A DNA stretch of 64,000 nt, from assembly GCA_024227565.1 (NCBI GenBank), contig JAAEUE010000128.1:1-64000 (forward strand), written 5' to 3'. Below, piece after piece: positions 36,765 to 46,102 of this stretch. This DNA comes from Alphaproteobacteria bacterium (GTDB lineage Bacteria; Pseudomonadota; Alphaproteobacteria; Rhizobiales; CAJQND01). Positions within the stretch are counted from its first letter, which is position 1, and the number at the start of each line of letters is the position of its first letter. A program made the translations under genes and the position numbers. The notes beneath the pieces were generated by a model that searched no databases, was not told the DNA's origin, and saw only the letters and a list, made by a program, of their open reading frames with translations.

Positions 36765-37333
36765 TTGTTGCCTACCTCAATATAAAACACCGACCACACC
36801 CATTTGGCTTCCTCTTCGGCGCTTGCGGGTTTTGCGCCGGTTTCATAGGCCAGCCACAACGGCCCGCGCCCACCGATGCCGAGGGGTTGGCCATTCATCG
36901 TATGTGCAAGAATCCACTCCCGGCTGTCGAGCAATTTTGTATCGAACGCGGCACCATAACCATCCAGCGCGAAAATGGTCACCGGTTTTGCTCCTGCTCC
37001 GGCGCGTGCCAGCACGTCCTTCAACCGAGGCCCTTTCAACGTGGCCGGCCCGTGCCAGGTATCGGCGCTGCCCAGGGCAGTGATCTCCGATTGCGGCAGG
37101 TGGATGAGATCATTGCGCGTAAGCTGGAACGCGCGTTCAAAGCTCTTCTCATGATAGGCCAGGAAACCATCTTGAAACGGGTCAAACTTGCCGCGGTTGG
37201 TGTTTGTAATGTCTCCGGCAATGGTCAACAGAACGGCCTCGGCGGCCAATGCCGGACCTAATGGGCCAAGCGCCAGAAACGTTACTGCAAGTGCCATGGC
37301 TGCGAGCATGGAACGTCTGGGGGCGAAGGGCAT
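36761..37333 (-). CDS. Periplasmic protein with a sulfite-oxidase-like molybdopterin-binding fold
   Basis: A 190-residue exported protein with a signal peptide (RRSMLAAMALAVTFLALG, cleavage after ALAA). The mature part resembles small oxidoreductase molybdopterin-binding domains: WHGPATLKGPRLKDVLARAG and ILAHTMNGQPLG then GPLWLAYE. The Cys that ligates Mo in true sulfite oxidases is not present, so it is probably not a molybdoenzyme. Its stop overlaps the mtnP start by 4 bases. ATGs at 37369 or 37399 would lengthen the n-region. Role unknown. Confidence 0.7.
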   Translation of the reverse strand: MPFAPRRSMLAAMALAVTFLALGPLGPALAAEAVLLTIAGDITNTNRGKFDPFQDGFLAYHEKSFERAFQLTRNDLIHLPQSEITALGSADTWHGPATLKGPRLKDVLARAGAGAKPVTIFALDGYGAAFDTKLLDSREWILAHTMNGQPLGIGGRGPLWLAYETGAKPASAEEEAKWVWSVFYIEVGNK

Positions 37334-37504
37334 GAAGCAAACCTGCGTTGAAAGCCGATCCGCTAGCATGGTCTGCAAACCGGCCCAAGGCAATTGCAAA
37401 ACAGCGTCGAAATGTCCGCCGCAATCAGGTGACTCACAGACACAAGATTGCTACCCGTCAGGCATCCAGATACATACCCGAATGAATCCGCGAAGGCTTC
37501 CGCC

Positions 37505-38404
37505 ATGAATGAGATCGCCCCATTTGATATTTCCGAAAACAGAAGCTCTGAAGAGCGCCGCGCTGCAGCGGTTTCTGCCCTTGAAGATGGCTCGGTGGTG
37601 CTCATGGAAGAGCTGCCGTTTGCCTTCACCGCAGATGAAGAGGCGCTCTATGGTGCATCGCTGGGGGACGGTGTGCAAAAGAACATCACGCTGGACCCTT
37701 ATCTCGGCAAACTGTCGGGCCTGAGTAACGTGCCGGCGGAAACCAAAAGCCTGATTGAAGGCATACTGGGCCGTTACAAGGACACCGCGCAAGGTTGGCT
37801 GCAGGACATTTTGGGCGACTATGCCCAAAACCTCGAGCCGCACCGCACAACCTACCGGCCTGTGGAGATCGCAGGGCGCAAGAAAATCGGCAAGGTTGGC
37901 GACGACAAGGCCTTCCGTTTTGACGACAGCCTGCTGCATCCCGACGCCTTCAAACGGCGCCCTATCAAGGGCAACAGGATTTTCCGCATCTTCACCAACA
38001 TCAACCCCACCGGCAAGCCACGCACCTGGAAGGTGGGTCACGGTTTTGAGGCCTTTGCTTCACGCTATCTCAACGGCATCAGAGACCCCCACCTGGGTGA
38101 GTTTGCGTTCCTCAACATGACCCGCCAAACCCACTGGCCGCGCACCCATTACGACCACATCATGCTGAACCTGCATGACATGGGGAAACGCGATGCGGCG
38201 TTTCAGAACGATCCTGAGCATGTGGAGTTCAACTTCCCGGCGGGCGCCACCTGGTTCTGCTTTACCGACCAGGCCCTCCACGCCGCCCTTGAGGGCGCCT
38301 ATTGCCTGGAGCAGACCTTCGAGCTGCGTGTGGGCCAAATGGCCGCCCCGGAAAAATCGCCTCTGAAGGTGCTAGAGCGCTTGAAGGGTCACGCTCTGGT
38401 TTGA
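37505..38404 (+). CDS. kdoO: Kdo hydroxylase family protein (Fe(II)/2OG)
   Basis: A 299-residue member of the Kdo hydroxylase family, which adds a hydroxyl to the outer Kdo of lipid A-Kdo2, an inner-core LPS change. Signature stretches are GNRIFRIFTNINPTGKPR, TWKVGHGFEAFA, RTHYDHIMLNLHD with likely iron ligands, and FTDQALHAALEGAYCLEQTF. The enzyme has no signal peptide and would act at the inner face of the membrane. Length is normal. It is divergent from the moco-domain gene, with 170 bases between. The LPS substrate is known from the family, not seen here. Confidence 0.87.
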   Translation: MNEIAPFDISENRSSEERRAAAVSALEDGSVVLMEELPFAFTADEEALYGASLGDGVQKNITLDPYLGKLSGLSNVPAETKSLIEGILGRYKDTAQGWLQDILGDYAQNLEPHRTTYRPVEIAGRKKIGKVGDDKAFRFDDSLLHPDAFKRRPIKGNRIFRIFTNINPTGKPRTWKVGHGFEAFASRYLNGIRDPHLGEFAFLNMTRQTHWPRTHYDHIMLNLHDMGKRDAAFQNDPEHVEFNFPAGATWFCFTDQALHAALEGAYCLEQTFELRVGQMAAPEKSPLKVLERLKGHALV

Positions 38405-38521
38405 GGCCGGTGACAGGCCTTCGCAAAAACTTGCTCTAGGTTCATTTTCCGGCCCATGCCATAGTTGTGCCGCCTGGGGAACCCTAAGGGCGGTCCGATG
38501 AGGCTGCCGGGAGAAGCAGAA

Positions 38522-38809
38522 ATGTTCGCACGCGTTGTCCGATATCGCATGAAACCAGAAGCTGTTGAGCGGGCCACCGCCAAGCTCGACGCAATGAAGC
38601 CCCAGATCATGACGTTGCCCGGCTTGATACATTTCACCAACATGATGAATGAAGACGGCAGCGGCGTTGTGGTTTCCGTGGTGGAGAGCCAGGAAACCTC
38701 CGACGCCAATCAGGACCGGGTGCAAGCACTCTGGGCCAACTTCGCAGACGATTTGGTCGAGCCTCCGGTGGCTGAAGGTTACGATGTTTTGATGAACGAG
38801 AGTAACTGA
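38522..38809 (+). CDS. Small ABM/YgiN-like dimeric alpha-beta barrel protein
   Basis: A 95-residue protein with the ferredoxin-like alpha-beta barrel pattern of antibiotic-biosynthesis-monooxygenase/YgiN proteins: MFARVVRYRMKPEAVERA as strand and helix, LPGLIHFTNMMNEDGSG, then VVVSVVESQETSDANQDRV. Such proteins act as small cofactor-free oxygenases, heme or quinone handlers. GGGAG precedes ATG 38522, which is chosen over GTG 38465. No partner gene is evident. Confidence 0.7.
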   Translation: MFARVVRYRMKPEAVERATAKLDAMKPQIMTLPGLIHFTNMMNEDGSGVVVSVVESQETSDANQDRVQALWANFADDLVEPPVAEGYDVLMNESN

Positions 38810-38871
38810 CACGCGGGGCCAGCGCTGTTATATGGCGGGTTCGTCTCAGCACTCGCCCAGGTAATTTCCCC

Positions 38872-40044
38872 ATGCCCTACGATCACGGCCGTCACTTCCT
38901 CGCCATCCTAGGTCCGTCGGTAATTCCCGACGATGTGCTGCGGGCCATGCACCGCCCGGCGGTAAACATCTATGAAGGCCCGCTGATCGATCTTACCCAT
39001 TCGCTCTACCCGGACCTGAAGCGGATCGTCGGCACCAAGGGGGAGGCTTTCATCTATATCGCCAACGGACATGGTGCCTGGGAGGCGGCCCTTGCCAATG
39101 TGTTCTCTGGCGGCGAAAGCGTGTTGGTGCTGGAGTCAGGCATGTTCGCACCGGGCTGGGGCGAGATTGCCTCAAGGATGGGCCTTGAGGTTGAGACCCT
39201 GAGTGCGCCAAAACGCTCCGGCGTAGATCCAAATGCACTCGAGGCCCGTCTTCGCGGCGATGTGGGTCACACGATCAAGGCCGTGCTGGTTGTGCAGATC
39301 GATACCTCCTCCGGCGTCTGGAATGACATTGCGGCAATCCGTCAGGCTATGGATGCGGCGGGGCATCCGGCTCTGCTGATGGTGGACTGCATCGCTGCCA
39401 CAGGCTGTGTGCCGTGCGAGATGGATGCCTGGGGTGTGGATGTAACCGTTTCGGCCTGTCAAAAAGGCTTGATGACGCCGCCTGGTCTGGGAATTGTGTT
39501 TGCAAACGAAAGAGCCATGGCGAAACATCGCGAGAATGGCTGCCGCAGTTCCTATTGGGATTGGACCCCGCGAGCCAATCCTGAAAGATATTACCAGTTG
39601 TTTGCAGGCACCGCGCCGGTGCAGCATCTCTTTGGCCTGCGCCAAGCGCTCGACATGATCTTTGAAGAGGGGTTGGACGCAGTCTACCGCCGTCACCGGG
39701 TGATTGCGCGCGGTGTCCGCGCGGCGGTCGAGCATTGGGGCAGCGGCGGGCCGTTTGAACTCAACGTTATCGACCCGGACGCCCGTTCAGATTCAGTGAC
39801 GACGATCCTGACGGGCGACCTTGATGCCGACGAGATGCGCGCAATTTGCGAAGCCGATCTCGACGTTACACTCGGCATCGGTCTCGGACAGACGGTGAAT
39901 GCCTTTCGGATTGGCCACATGGGTCACATCAACGCTCCAATGATGCTCGGCACGCTTGGAAGCATTGAGCTGGCGCTGACGCGGATGAACGCACCGTTTT
40001 CTCCTGGCGCTGTCGAGGCGGCGGTGGCCAGCATGGCGCAATGA
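38872..40044 (+). CDS. Class V PLP aminotransferase (alanine/serine-glyoxylate type)
   Basis: A 390-residue aminotransferase of the serine-pyruvate/alanine-glyoxylate branch. IANGHGAWEAALANVFSGG builds the cofactor pocket, MVDCIAATGCVPCEMDAWG carries the PLP-ring Asp, and VSACQKGLMTPPGLG the Schiff-base Lys. NAFRIGHMGH holds the carboxylate-binding Arg. It would exchange amino groups between a small amino acid and glyoxylate or pyruvate in the cytoplasm. The stop lies just before the repeat region at 40065. Confidence 0.9.
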   Translation: MPYDHGRHFLAILGPSVIPDDVLRAMHRPAVNIYEGPLIDLTHSLYPDLKRIVGTKGEAFIYIANGHGAWEAALANVFSGGESVLVLESGMFAPGWGEIASRMGLEVETLSAPKRSGVDPNALEARLRGDVGHTIKAVLVVQIDTSSGVWNDIAAIRQAMDAAGHPALLMVDCIAATGCVPCEMDAWGVDVTVSACQKGLMTPPGLGIVFANERAMAKHRENGCRSSYWDWTPRANPERYYQLFAGTAPVQHLFGLRQALDMIFEEGLDAVYRRHRVIARGVRAAVEHWGSGGPFELNVIDPDARSDSVTTILTGDLDADEMRAICEADLDVTLGIGLGQTVNAFRIGHMGHINAPMMLGTLGSIELALTRMNAPFSPGAVEAAVASMAQ

Positions 40045-40064
40045 CCGCAATGGCGCCCTCCCAT

Positions 40065-40167
40065 CCCTGCTTTCGCAGGGATGACGGGGAAGGAAGCGGG
40101 GAAGACGAAGGGGGAGGAAGCAGGGATGACGGGGGAGGAAGCGGGGAAGACGAAGGGGGAGGAAGCA
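40065..40167. repeat. REP-like hairpin followed by a 45-bp tandem duplication
   Basis: CCCTGC and GCAGGG pair around TTTC at 40065-40080, the core of the CCC(T)GCTTTCGC(A)GGG intergenic repeats common in alphaproteobacteria. Starting inside its right arm, a 45-bp unit (40078-40122) is repeated at 40123-40167 with one difference, and a decayed third start follows. Each unit is itself made of 24- and 21-base purine-rich halves. It lies between the aminotransferase and serine hydrolase and is unlikely to be translated. Confidence 0.8.
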
Positions 40168-40283
40168 AGCATGACGAACGAGAAGACGCCGCACTGACGA
40201 TGAAAGAGTGCTCATTTTCCGCCGGCCCATGTCATACTGCCGAAGCCCCACGCCAACACACTCAACCAGGAGGATCCCAAACC

Positions 40284-41435
40284 ATGAACCCCGCCAAGCT
40301 CCAAGCCGTATTGGATACTGCCGTCGCCGGCCAAGACGTCCCCTTCGCCGTGGGGCTAACCGGAACCTCTGCCGGCACCACCTGGTCCGGCGCCGCAGGC
40401 GAGGCTGCCCCGGGGCTGATCGCAAGCGAAGACACCGTGTTCCGCATCTTCTCCATGACCAAGGCCATAGGGTCCACCGCCGCCATGATTCTGATAGACC
40501 GGGGCAAGCTGGCGTTCGATACGCCCGTGGCAGACGTGCTTCCCGCCTTTGCCGATATCCAGGTGCTGGACGGGTTTGACGGCGAAACCCCGGTCCTGCG
40601 CGCGCCCAAGACCACCGCCACCATCGCCCATCTCGCGACCCACACCTCGGGCTTCGTCTATGAGTTCTGGAACGCTGAGATGCCCAAATATATGGAGGCT
40701 TCGGGCCACGCCACTATTCTGTCTGGCCTCAAATCTTCCCTCATGTACCCGCTCGCGTTCGATCCCGGCACCCGCTGGGACTATGGCATCGGCATCGACT
40801 GGCTGGGCCAGGCTGTTGAGGCTGTGGATGGGCGCAGCATCGATGTCTTCTGCCGCGAGGAGATCTTCGAGCCGCTCGGCATGACGGATACGGCGTTCGA
40901 GCCCGAGGGGGCGCTGGCTTCCCGCCTGGCTGCAGTGAAGATCAGGAATGAAGCAGGCGTGTTTGAGGACTTCGAACTGGCGCCGCCGGCCCATCCTGAA
41001 TTCTACGGCATGGGCCATGCGCTCTATTCCACCGCGCCGGACTACATGCGTTTCTTACGCATGTTCATGAACCGCGGGGCCCTGGATGGTGCCTGCATTC
41101 TGAGTGAAGACGGGGTGGGCCGCATGCTGGAAAACCACATCGGCGACCTTCGCATCGGCAAGATGGAGAGCGTGGCGCCGGCCATCACGGCGGATGTGGA
41201 CCTGTTTCCAGACATCGACAAAACCCACAGCTTCGGCTTCCTTCGCACCGAGCAGGACATCGCCGGTCGCCGTCATGCGGGCTCGCAAACCTGGGCAGGG
41301 GTGTGCAACACCCACTTCTGGTTCGACCCCACCGCCGATGTTGCCGGGTTGATCATGACCCAGTCTCTGCCCTTCATCGAACCGCGGTTCTTGCAGACCT
41401 ATGACGCGTTTGAAGGGGCGGTTTACGGGGGGTAG
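40284..41435 (+). CDS. Serine hydrolase, class C beta-lactamase-like
   Basis: A 383-residue esterase or peptidase of the beta-lactamase/penicillin-binding fold. The nucleophile motif is FSMTKA (Ser57, Lys60), the second motif Tyr is in WDYGIGIDWLG, and HAGSQTW is the third motif in place of KTG. There is no signal peptide, so a cytoplasmic esterase is more likely than antibiotic hydrolysis. ATG at 40284 has AGGAGG before it; the open frame extends upstream through the tandem repeat but that part is not coding. Confidence 0.87.
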   Translation: MNPAKLQAVLDTAVAGQDVPFAVGLTGTSAGTTWSGAAGEAAPGLIASEDTVFRIFSMTKAIGSTAAMILIDRGKLAFDTPVADVLPAFADIQVLDGFDGETPVLRAPKTTATIAHLATHTSGFVYEFWNAEMPKYMEASGHATILSGLKSSLMYPLAFDPGTRWDYGIGIDWLGQAVEAVDGRSIDVFCREEIFEPLGMTDTAFEPEGALASRLAAVKIRNEAGVFEDFELAPPAHPEFYGMGHALYSTAPDYMRFLRMFMNRGALDGACILSEDGVGRMLENHIGDLRIGKMESVAPAITADVDLFPDIDKTHSFGFLRTEQDIAGRRHAGSQTWAGVCNTHFWFDPTADVAGLIMTQSLPFIEPRFLQTYDAFEGAVYGG

Positions 41436-41461
41436 GGGGCAACGATCTTCCTCCCCCCACA

Positions 41462-41534
41462 ATCCCTACGAAAGCAGGGATCCATTGATGCAAGCTGTGC
41501 GCTCAGAGCTGTGGGCCCCTGCTTTCACTGGGGC
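41462..41534. repeat. Decayed REP-like palindromes
   Basis: ATCCCT/AGGGAT around ACGAAAGC at 41462-41481 and GCCCC/GGGGC at 41515-41534 look like worn copies of the same GCTTTC-containing repeat as at 40065, in opposite orientation. They flank the serine hydrolase gene together with the copy upstream. Confidence 0.5.
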
Positions 41535-41560
41535 GCGGGTGAGGAAATAGGGGCGAAAAC

Positions 41561-41589
41561 AAAAAAGGCCCGCGCGAGGCGGGCCTTTT
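41561..41589 (-). terminator. Terminator of the cytochrome bc1 operon
   Basis: AAAAGGCCCGC pairs with GCGGGCCTTTT around GCGAG. On the minus strand the stem is followed by TTTTTTGTTTT, a good T run; on the plus strand only TTTT follows, so it may also stop the serine hydrolase transcript. It is 125 bases past the petC stop because a repeat element lies between. Confidence 0.85.
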
Positions 41590-41610
41590 GGAATTCCGTG
41601 TTGAACTGAA

Positions 41611-41717
41611 CTAGGGCATCTTCCGCTCAAACTGAGCGGAAGATGCCCCAGATTTTCGTTACGGGCGAGCAACTTATCCCCGCTCAGCCGTAACCGTCTG
41701 ATCGGCGGTTGCTCTAG
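41611..41717. repeat. 107-bp two-hairpin repeat, copy A (CTAG-bounded)
   Basis: The element runs CTAG to CTAG. Hairpin 1 (41614-41648) has 16-base perfect arms with loop AAC; hairpin 2 (41667-41714) is bounded by GAGCAAC and GTTGCTC. Copy C at 60282 is 107 bp as well, about 90 percent alike and inverted; copy B at 59451 keeps only hairpin 2. The right-hand CTAG contains the petC stop codon. The form suggests a MITE with a YTAR target duplication of IS5-group type (inference). Confidence 0.85.
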
Positions 41718-42556
41718 TGCTCGACGTCCCGCCACAGTTTCAGCTTTATCAGATACATCAGTATGGCCAGGATCAGCAGGTAGATCATAACCCGAAGCCC
41801 CATGGTCTTGCGCTCTTCCATCTTGGGCTCTCCGGCCCAAGCGAGGAATGCGGACACATCTTTGGCCATCTGATCGACACTGGCTTTGGTGCCGTCGCTA
41901 TATTCCACGCCGTCCTCAGTCAGAGGAGGAGCCATGGAAATCCACGGACCAGCGGCAAAATATGCGTTGTAGGATTTGCCTTCCGGCGCGTGGTCCGCTT
42001 CCTTTTCAGGCGGATCGGTGTAACCGGTCAAGACCGCGTGCACATATTCCGGCCCACCGTTGCCGGTCCACATCTTGATGAACGGCGAGACATACCAGGG
42101 ATAGTGGAAGCCTTCGCGCGCCTTGGTGATCAAAGACAGATCCGGCGGCAATGCGCCGTCATTGCTGGCACGGGCTTCATTGTCGTTGCTGAAGGGGGCC
42201 TTGAACTTGTCGGAAGGCCGGCCCGGGCGGTCAAACATTTCCCCGTCGCCGTTCGGGCCGTCCTGAACCTCTACCTCTGCGGCAACGGCTTTCACCTGTG
42301 CTTCCGGGAACTCAGGTCCGCCATGGTCGCCCAGGTTCCGGTAGGAAAGCAGATCGGTCGAATGGCAGGCCGAACACACTTCCTGGTAGACCTGGAAGCC
42401 GCGCTGCAGTTGCGCCCGGTCAAAGGTGCCAAACGGGCCCTCAAACGAAAACGCGATATCCTTGGCGTTCTTCACCTTGCCAGCAGCCAGGGCCGGTCCG
42501 GCCAGAAGGGCAGTGGACAGTGCCGCGGCGGTGAGGAATTTTGCGAGTGTTTTCAT
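41714..42556 (-). CDS. petC: Cytochrome c1 of the bc1 complex
   Basis: A 280-residue membrane-anchored c-type cytochrome that passes electrons from the Rieske centre to cytochrome c. The signal peptide is residues 1-25. Heme is bound at CSACH (Cys61-His65), the axial Met is likely in WISMAPPL, and a C-terminal anchor (LRVMIYLLILAILMYLIKL) ends the protein. ATG at 42556 is chosen over 42586. The stop codon TAG is supplied by the CTAG end of repeat A. Last gene of petABC. Confidence 0.94.
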   Translation of the reverse strand: MKTLAKFLTAAALSTALLAGPALAAGKVKNAKDIAFSFEGPFGTFDRAQLQRGFQVYQEVCSACHSTDLLSYRNLGDHGGPEFPEAQVKAVAAEVEVQDGPNGDGEMFDRPGRPSDKFKAPFSNDNEARASNDGALPPDLSLITKAREGFHYPWYVSPFIKMWTGNGGPEYVHAVLTGYTDPPEKEADHAPEGKSYNAYFAAGPWISMAPPLTEDGVEYSDGTKASVDQMAKDVSAFLAWAGEPKMEERKTMGLRVMIYLLILAILMYLIKLKLWRDVEH

Positions 42557-42596
42557 CTCAATCAGATCCTTGAATGTCTCATTCACCGTCTCAGGT

Positions 42597-43850
42597 TCAC
42601 TCTGCAGGTTGAGCTGCAGGTTCGCCCTTGGGATGGTTGGCGAGCACCGATTCAGAGATAGAAGCCGGCAACGGTTTGGGATTCTCGATGAGCCCGACCA
42701 GCGGGATGATCAAGAGGAAGTGCGCGAAATAGTAGGCCGTGGCGAACTGCCCAACCGTAATCCACCAGCCCTCGGGCGGATTTGCACCCACGAAGCCCAA
42801 GATGACCACGTCGATCACGAACAGCCAGAAGAACTGACGGAAGATCGGGCGATACTTGGCCGAGCGCACCCTGGAGGTGTCGAGCCAGGGCAGGAAGAAC
42901 AGGATGACGATGGCCCCGGCCATGGCCAGAACACCGCCCAGCTTGTCCGGGATGGCGCGCAGGATTGCGTAGAACGGCAGGAAGTACCATTCCGGCACGA
43001 TGTGCTCAGGCGTCTTCAGCGGATCTGCGATCTCGTAGTTGATCGAATGGCCCAGATAGTTGGGTTTGTAGAACACGAAGAAGGCGAACAGGACGAGGAA
43101 CACAATCGCCGCAAAGCCGTCTTTCATGGTGATGTAGGGATGGAACGGAACCGTGTCCTGACCCGACTTCACCGAGACGCCCGTGGGGTTGTTGCTGCCG
43201 GGAATATGCAAAGCCCAGATGTGAAGGGCAACCGCGCCCACAATCACGAACGGCATCAGGTAGTGCAACGAGAAGAAGCGGTTGAGCGTGGGATTGTCCA
43301 CCGAGAACCCGCCCCAGAGCAGGGTTACGACCCAGTCGCCCACAAACGGGATGGCCGAGAACAGGCTGGTGATCACCTTGGCACCCCAGAAGCTCATCTG
43401 GCCCCAGGGAAGCACATAGCCCATGAACGCGGTCATCATCATCAAAAGAAGGATGATCACGCCCAGGATCCAAAGGATCTCCCGCGGCGCCTTGTAGGAG
43501 CCGTAATACATCCCGCGGAGAATGTGAACGAACACCGCAATGAAGAACATCGAACCGCCGGTGGCATGGATATAGCGAAGCAGCCAGCCATAGTTCACAT
43601 CGCGCATGATGTGTTCAACCGACGAGAACGCCATGTCCACGTGTGGTGTGTAATGCATGGCCAGAACAATGCCGGTAACCAGCTGGATCACCAGGCACAT
43701 GCTCAAGATGCCGCCGAAAGTCCACAGATAGTTCAGGTTCTTCGGTGTCGGAAACACCATGAAGTCATAAGACATGCTGAGGATGGGGAGCTGCTTGTCG
43801 AACCACTTTGCGAGGGGGTTCTTCGGCTCATAGGTCGAGTGTCCGGACAT
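42597..43850 (-). CDS. petB: Cytochrome b of the bc1 complex
   Basis: A 417-residue quinol-oxidising membrane subunit with eight helices and two b hemes. Heme ligands lie in [32 protein letters not shown], and [20 protein letters not shown]. The Qo-site motif PEWYF is present as [11 protein letters not shown]. It is separate from cytochrome c1, unlike the fused gene of Bradyrhizobium. It sits 12 bases after petA and 40 before petC. Confidence 0.96.
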   Translation of the reverse strand: MSGHSTYEPKNPLAKWFDKQLPILSMSYDFMVFPTPKNLNYLWTFGGILSMCLVIQLVTGIVLAMHYTPHVDMAFSSVEHIMRDVNYGWLLRYIHATGGSMFFIAVFVHILRGMYYGSYKAPREILWILGVIILLLMMMTAFMGYVLPWGQMSFWGAKVITSLFSAIPFVGDWVVTLLWGGFSVDNPTLNRFFSLHYLMPFVIVGAVALHIWALHIPGSNNPTGVSVKSGQDTVPFHPYITMKDGFAAIVFLVLFAFFVFYKPNYLGHSINYEIADPLKTPEHIVPEWYFLPFYAILRAIPDKLGGVLAMAGAIVILFFLPWLDTSRVRSAKYRPIFRQFFWLFVIDVVILGFVGANPPEGWWITVGQFATAYYFAHFLLIIPLVGLIENPKPLPASISESVLANHPKGEPAAQPAE

Positions 43851-43862
43851 AGTGCTTTATCC

Positions 43863-44423
43863 TCAGCCGATCTTTACAAGTGTGTCAGAAGCGTAAGAGT
43901 AGGGCGGCACCAGAAGGTTTTCAGGCGCCGGGCCCTTGCGGATGCGGCCCGCCGTGTCGTAGTGCGAGCCGTGGCACGGGCAGAACCAGCCGCCAAACTC
44001 GCCGGCCTCGCCAACAGGCACACAGCCCAGATGGGTGCACACGCCCAGCATGATGAGGAACTTCTCTTTGCCCTCAATCACCCGGTTCACGTCGGTTGCA
44101 GGCGAACCATCGTCAATGTTGGCGTTGCGGGCATCCTGGTCAGGCAGATCGGCAATGGGGACCGATTTGGCCTCCTCGATCTCCTTGGCCGTGCGGTGAC
44201 GGATGAACACCGGGTTACCGCGCCAGCTGATGGTGATGGACTGGCCTTCTTCGATCGGGGCCAAATCAACCTCGACAGAAGCCAGGGCTTTCACCGAGGC
44301 ATCCGGGTTCATTTGGTCAATGAAGGGCCAAGCCGCCATCGCGGTGCCCACGGCAGCAAAAGCGCCTGTGCCGATGTAAAGAAAATCGCGGCGCTCTGAG
44401 TCATGGCTATCGAGTGTCGACAC
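43863..44423 (-). CDS. petA: Rieske iron-sulfur subunit of the bc1 complex
   Basis: A 186-residue 2Fe-2S protein with a Tat-like N-terminal anchor (SERRDFLYIGTGAFAAVGTAMAAWP) and cluster ligands in CTHLGC and CPCHGSHYD. It shuttles electrons from quinol to cytochrome c1 on the periplasmic side. First gene of the operon; the 186-base gap to the divergent trmL should hold its promoter, but no clear -35/-10 pair is visible on that strand. Confidence 0.96.
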   Translation of the reverse strand: MSTLDSHDSERRDFLYIGTGAFAAVGTAMAAWPFIDQMNPDASVKALASVEVDLAPIEEGQSITISWRGNPVFIRHRTAKEIEEAKSVPIADLPDQDARNANIDDGSPATDVNRVIEGKEKFLIMLGVCTHLGCVPVGEAGEFGGWFCPCHGSHYDTAGRIRKGPAPENLLVPPYSYASDTLVKIG

Positions 44424-44609
44424 AGCTCAGTTCCTCTATGTTATGCGAGCATAATAATGGCACACAAAGGAACGTGCGCCCACCCTCTCCAGTTCGCCAA
44501 GTATTTGACATCCGACGTGCACAAAGTCCAGCGAGGTGGTTGGTTTATCGGCAATTTGTCGCATAAATCTGTTGGCGACGGTCAGGCCAGGTGTTAGGGG
44601 CGGCCCATC

Positions 44610-45062
44610 ATGGTTTCATTGGCGCTCTATCAACCGGACATTCCGCAGAACACAGGCACGATCCTGCGCCTCGGCGCTTGTCTTGGCGTAACCGTGCATG
44701 TCATTGAACCTACAGGGTTTATTTGGTCGGAGAAAAGTTTGAAGCGGGCCGGAATGGATTATTTGGACCAGGCAGACATCGTGCGGCATCGCTCTTACGA
44801 GACATTTTGCGGGCAAATCGCCAAATGCCGGCTTATTTTGCTGAGCACGCGGGGAGCAACGCCGTATACGGAATTTTTGTTCCAATCAGACGACGTGTTG
44901 ATGCTTGGCCGGGAAAGCGCAGGGGTGCCGGACGCGGTGCATGAGGCAGCAGATGCTGCGATCACGATCCCAATGAAGCCTGAGGCCCGCTCGCTCAACG
45001 TTGCCGTTAGCGCCGCCATGGTGCTGGGCGAGGCGCTGCGGCAATGCGGGCGGTTCCCGTGA
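44610..45062 (+). CDS. trmL: tRNA (cytidine(34)-2'-O)-methyltransferase
   Basis: A 150-residue SPOUT methyltransferase that methylates the wobble ribose of certain leucine tRNAs. [20 protein letters not shown] is the N-terminal motif with the catalytic Arg region; the knot is formed by [12 protein letters not shown] and [22 protein letters not shown]. Length matches the minimal TrmL. It is followed by hemF, whose start lies 25 bases after its stop. Confidence 0.92.
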   Translation: MVSLALYQPDIPQNTGTILRLGACLGVTVHVIEPTGFIWSEKSLKRAGMDYLDQADIVRHRSYETFCGQIAKCRLILLSTRGATPYTEFLFQSDDVLMLGRESAGVPDAVHEAADAAITIPMKPEARSLNVAVSAAMVLGEALRQCGRFP

Positions 45063-45087
45063 GCGGTGTTGTGCGTATGGTGCGGCC

Positions 45088-45981
45088 ATGACCAAAGACA
45101 AGAAAGATATTCACGAAGACCTCGCCTCGGAGAAGGCCGGCGCACGCGCTTGGTTCAAGGAACTTCGAGACGATATTTGCAAATCATTTGAAGTGGTTGA
45201 AGACGAGTTGTCCGAAACCGAGCTTGCCGCCAAACCCGCCGGCCGCTTTGAACGCACCCCCTGGAGCCGCGAGAACGATCAGGGCGGCGGTGTCATGTCG
45301 ATCATGAAGGGCCGGGTGTTTGAAAAGGTCGGGGTCCATGTTTCCACGGTTTTTGGGGAATTTTCCGAAGAGTTTCGCAAAACCATCCCCGGGGCAGAAG
45401 ATGATCCGCGCTTTTGGGCGTCGGGCATTTCGCTCATTGCCCACCCGTGGAACCCGAACGTGCCGGCCGTCCACATGAACACCCGGATGGTGGTGACGTC
45501 CAAATGGTGGTTCGGCGGCGGCGCCGATCTGACCCCGGTGCTGGATGCACGCCGCACGCAGGAAGATCCGGACACGGTGGCCTTTCACGCAGCCCTGCAA
45601 GCGCCCTGTGAGGCCCATGAGTGCGCTGACTATCCGCGCTATAAAGAGTGGTGTGATGAGTATTTCTTTTTGCCGCACCGCAAGGAAATGCGCGGCGTTG
45701 GCGGGATCTTTTTTGACTATGTGAACACTGATGACTGGCCGGCAAACCTCGCCTTCGTTCAGGACGTGGGCCGCGCCTTCCGGGATGTTTATCCAGATCT
45801 CGTGCGCGCCAACATGCACAAACCCTGGACCCCGGCCCAGCGCGATGAACAGTTGGTGCGCCGGGGCCGCTATGTGGAGTTCAACCTGCTTTATGATCGC
45901 GGCACATTGTTCGGGCTGAAAACCGGCGGCAACGTTGATTCGATCCTCTCCTCCATGCCCCCAGAGGTGAAATGGCCATGA
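45088..45981 (+). CDS. hemF: Oxygen-dependent coproporphyrinogen III oxidase
   Basis: A 297-residue enzyme that decarboxylates two propionates of coproporphyrinogen III in aerobic heme synthesis. Signatures are [22 protein letters not shown], then [21 protein letters not shown], and the core [43 protein letters not shown] near the end is the family signature. The protein ends MPPEVKWP, the normal short alphaproteobacterial end. ATG at 45088 is chosen; the open frame upstream overlaps trmL. Confidence 0.95.
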   Translation: MTKDKKDIHEDLASEKAGARAWFKELRDDICKSFEVVEDELSETELAAKPAGRFERTPWSRENDQGGGVMSIMKGRVFEKVGVHVSTVFGEFSEEFRKTIPGAEDDPRFWASGISLIAHPWNPNVPAVHMNTRMVVTSKWWFGGGADLTPVLDARRTQEDPDTVAFHAALQAPCEAHECADYPRYKEWCDEYFFLPHRKEMRGVGGIFFDYVNTDDWPANLAFVQDVGRAFRDVYPDLVRANMHKPWTPAQRDEQLVRRGRYVEFNLLYDRGTLFGLKTGGNVDSILSSMPPEVKWP

Positions 45982-46102
45982 TCACGCACAGTGTAAGGTG
46001 AAACTTTTTGGCCCTTGGCCTGTGCGATCTCGCTTGCTGATCGTGTTCGATCCAGATTAACTCGTAGCCTCCAAGGTGGGACTGTAAACGAGTAGTCTGA
46101 TT

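Noticed and set aside
40041..40283. In-frame N-terminal extension of the serine hydrolase through the tandem repeat
   Set aside because: It would give a Gly/Asp/Glu repeat with no family counterpart; AGGAGG before ATG 40284 and the family start both favour the shorter protein.
41614..41648. Hairpin 1 of repeat A as the petC terminator
   Set aside because: No T run follows on either strand, and a proper terminator with T run lies further on at 41561-41589.
42426..44399. Plus-strand open frame of 657 codons across the bc1 genes
   Set aside because: It is fully antisense to petB, petC and petA, whose heme, Rieske and Qo motifs are clear; its His/Gln/Arg-rich composition is typical of a GC-rich shadow frame.
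44505..44510. TTGACA as a -35 element for trmL
   Set aside because: No acceptable -10 sequence is present 16-19 bases downstream.
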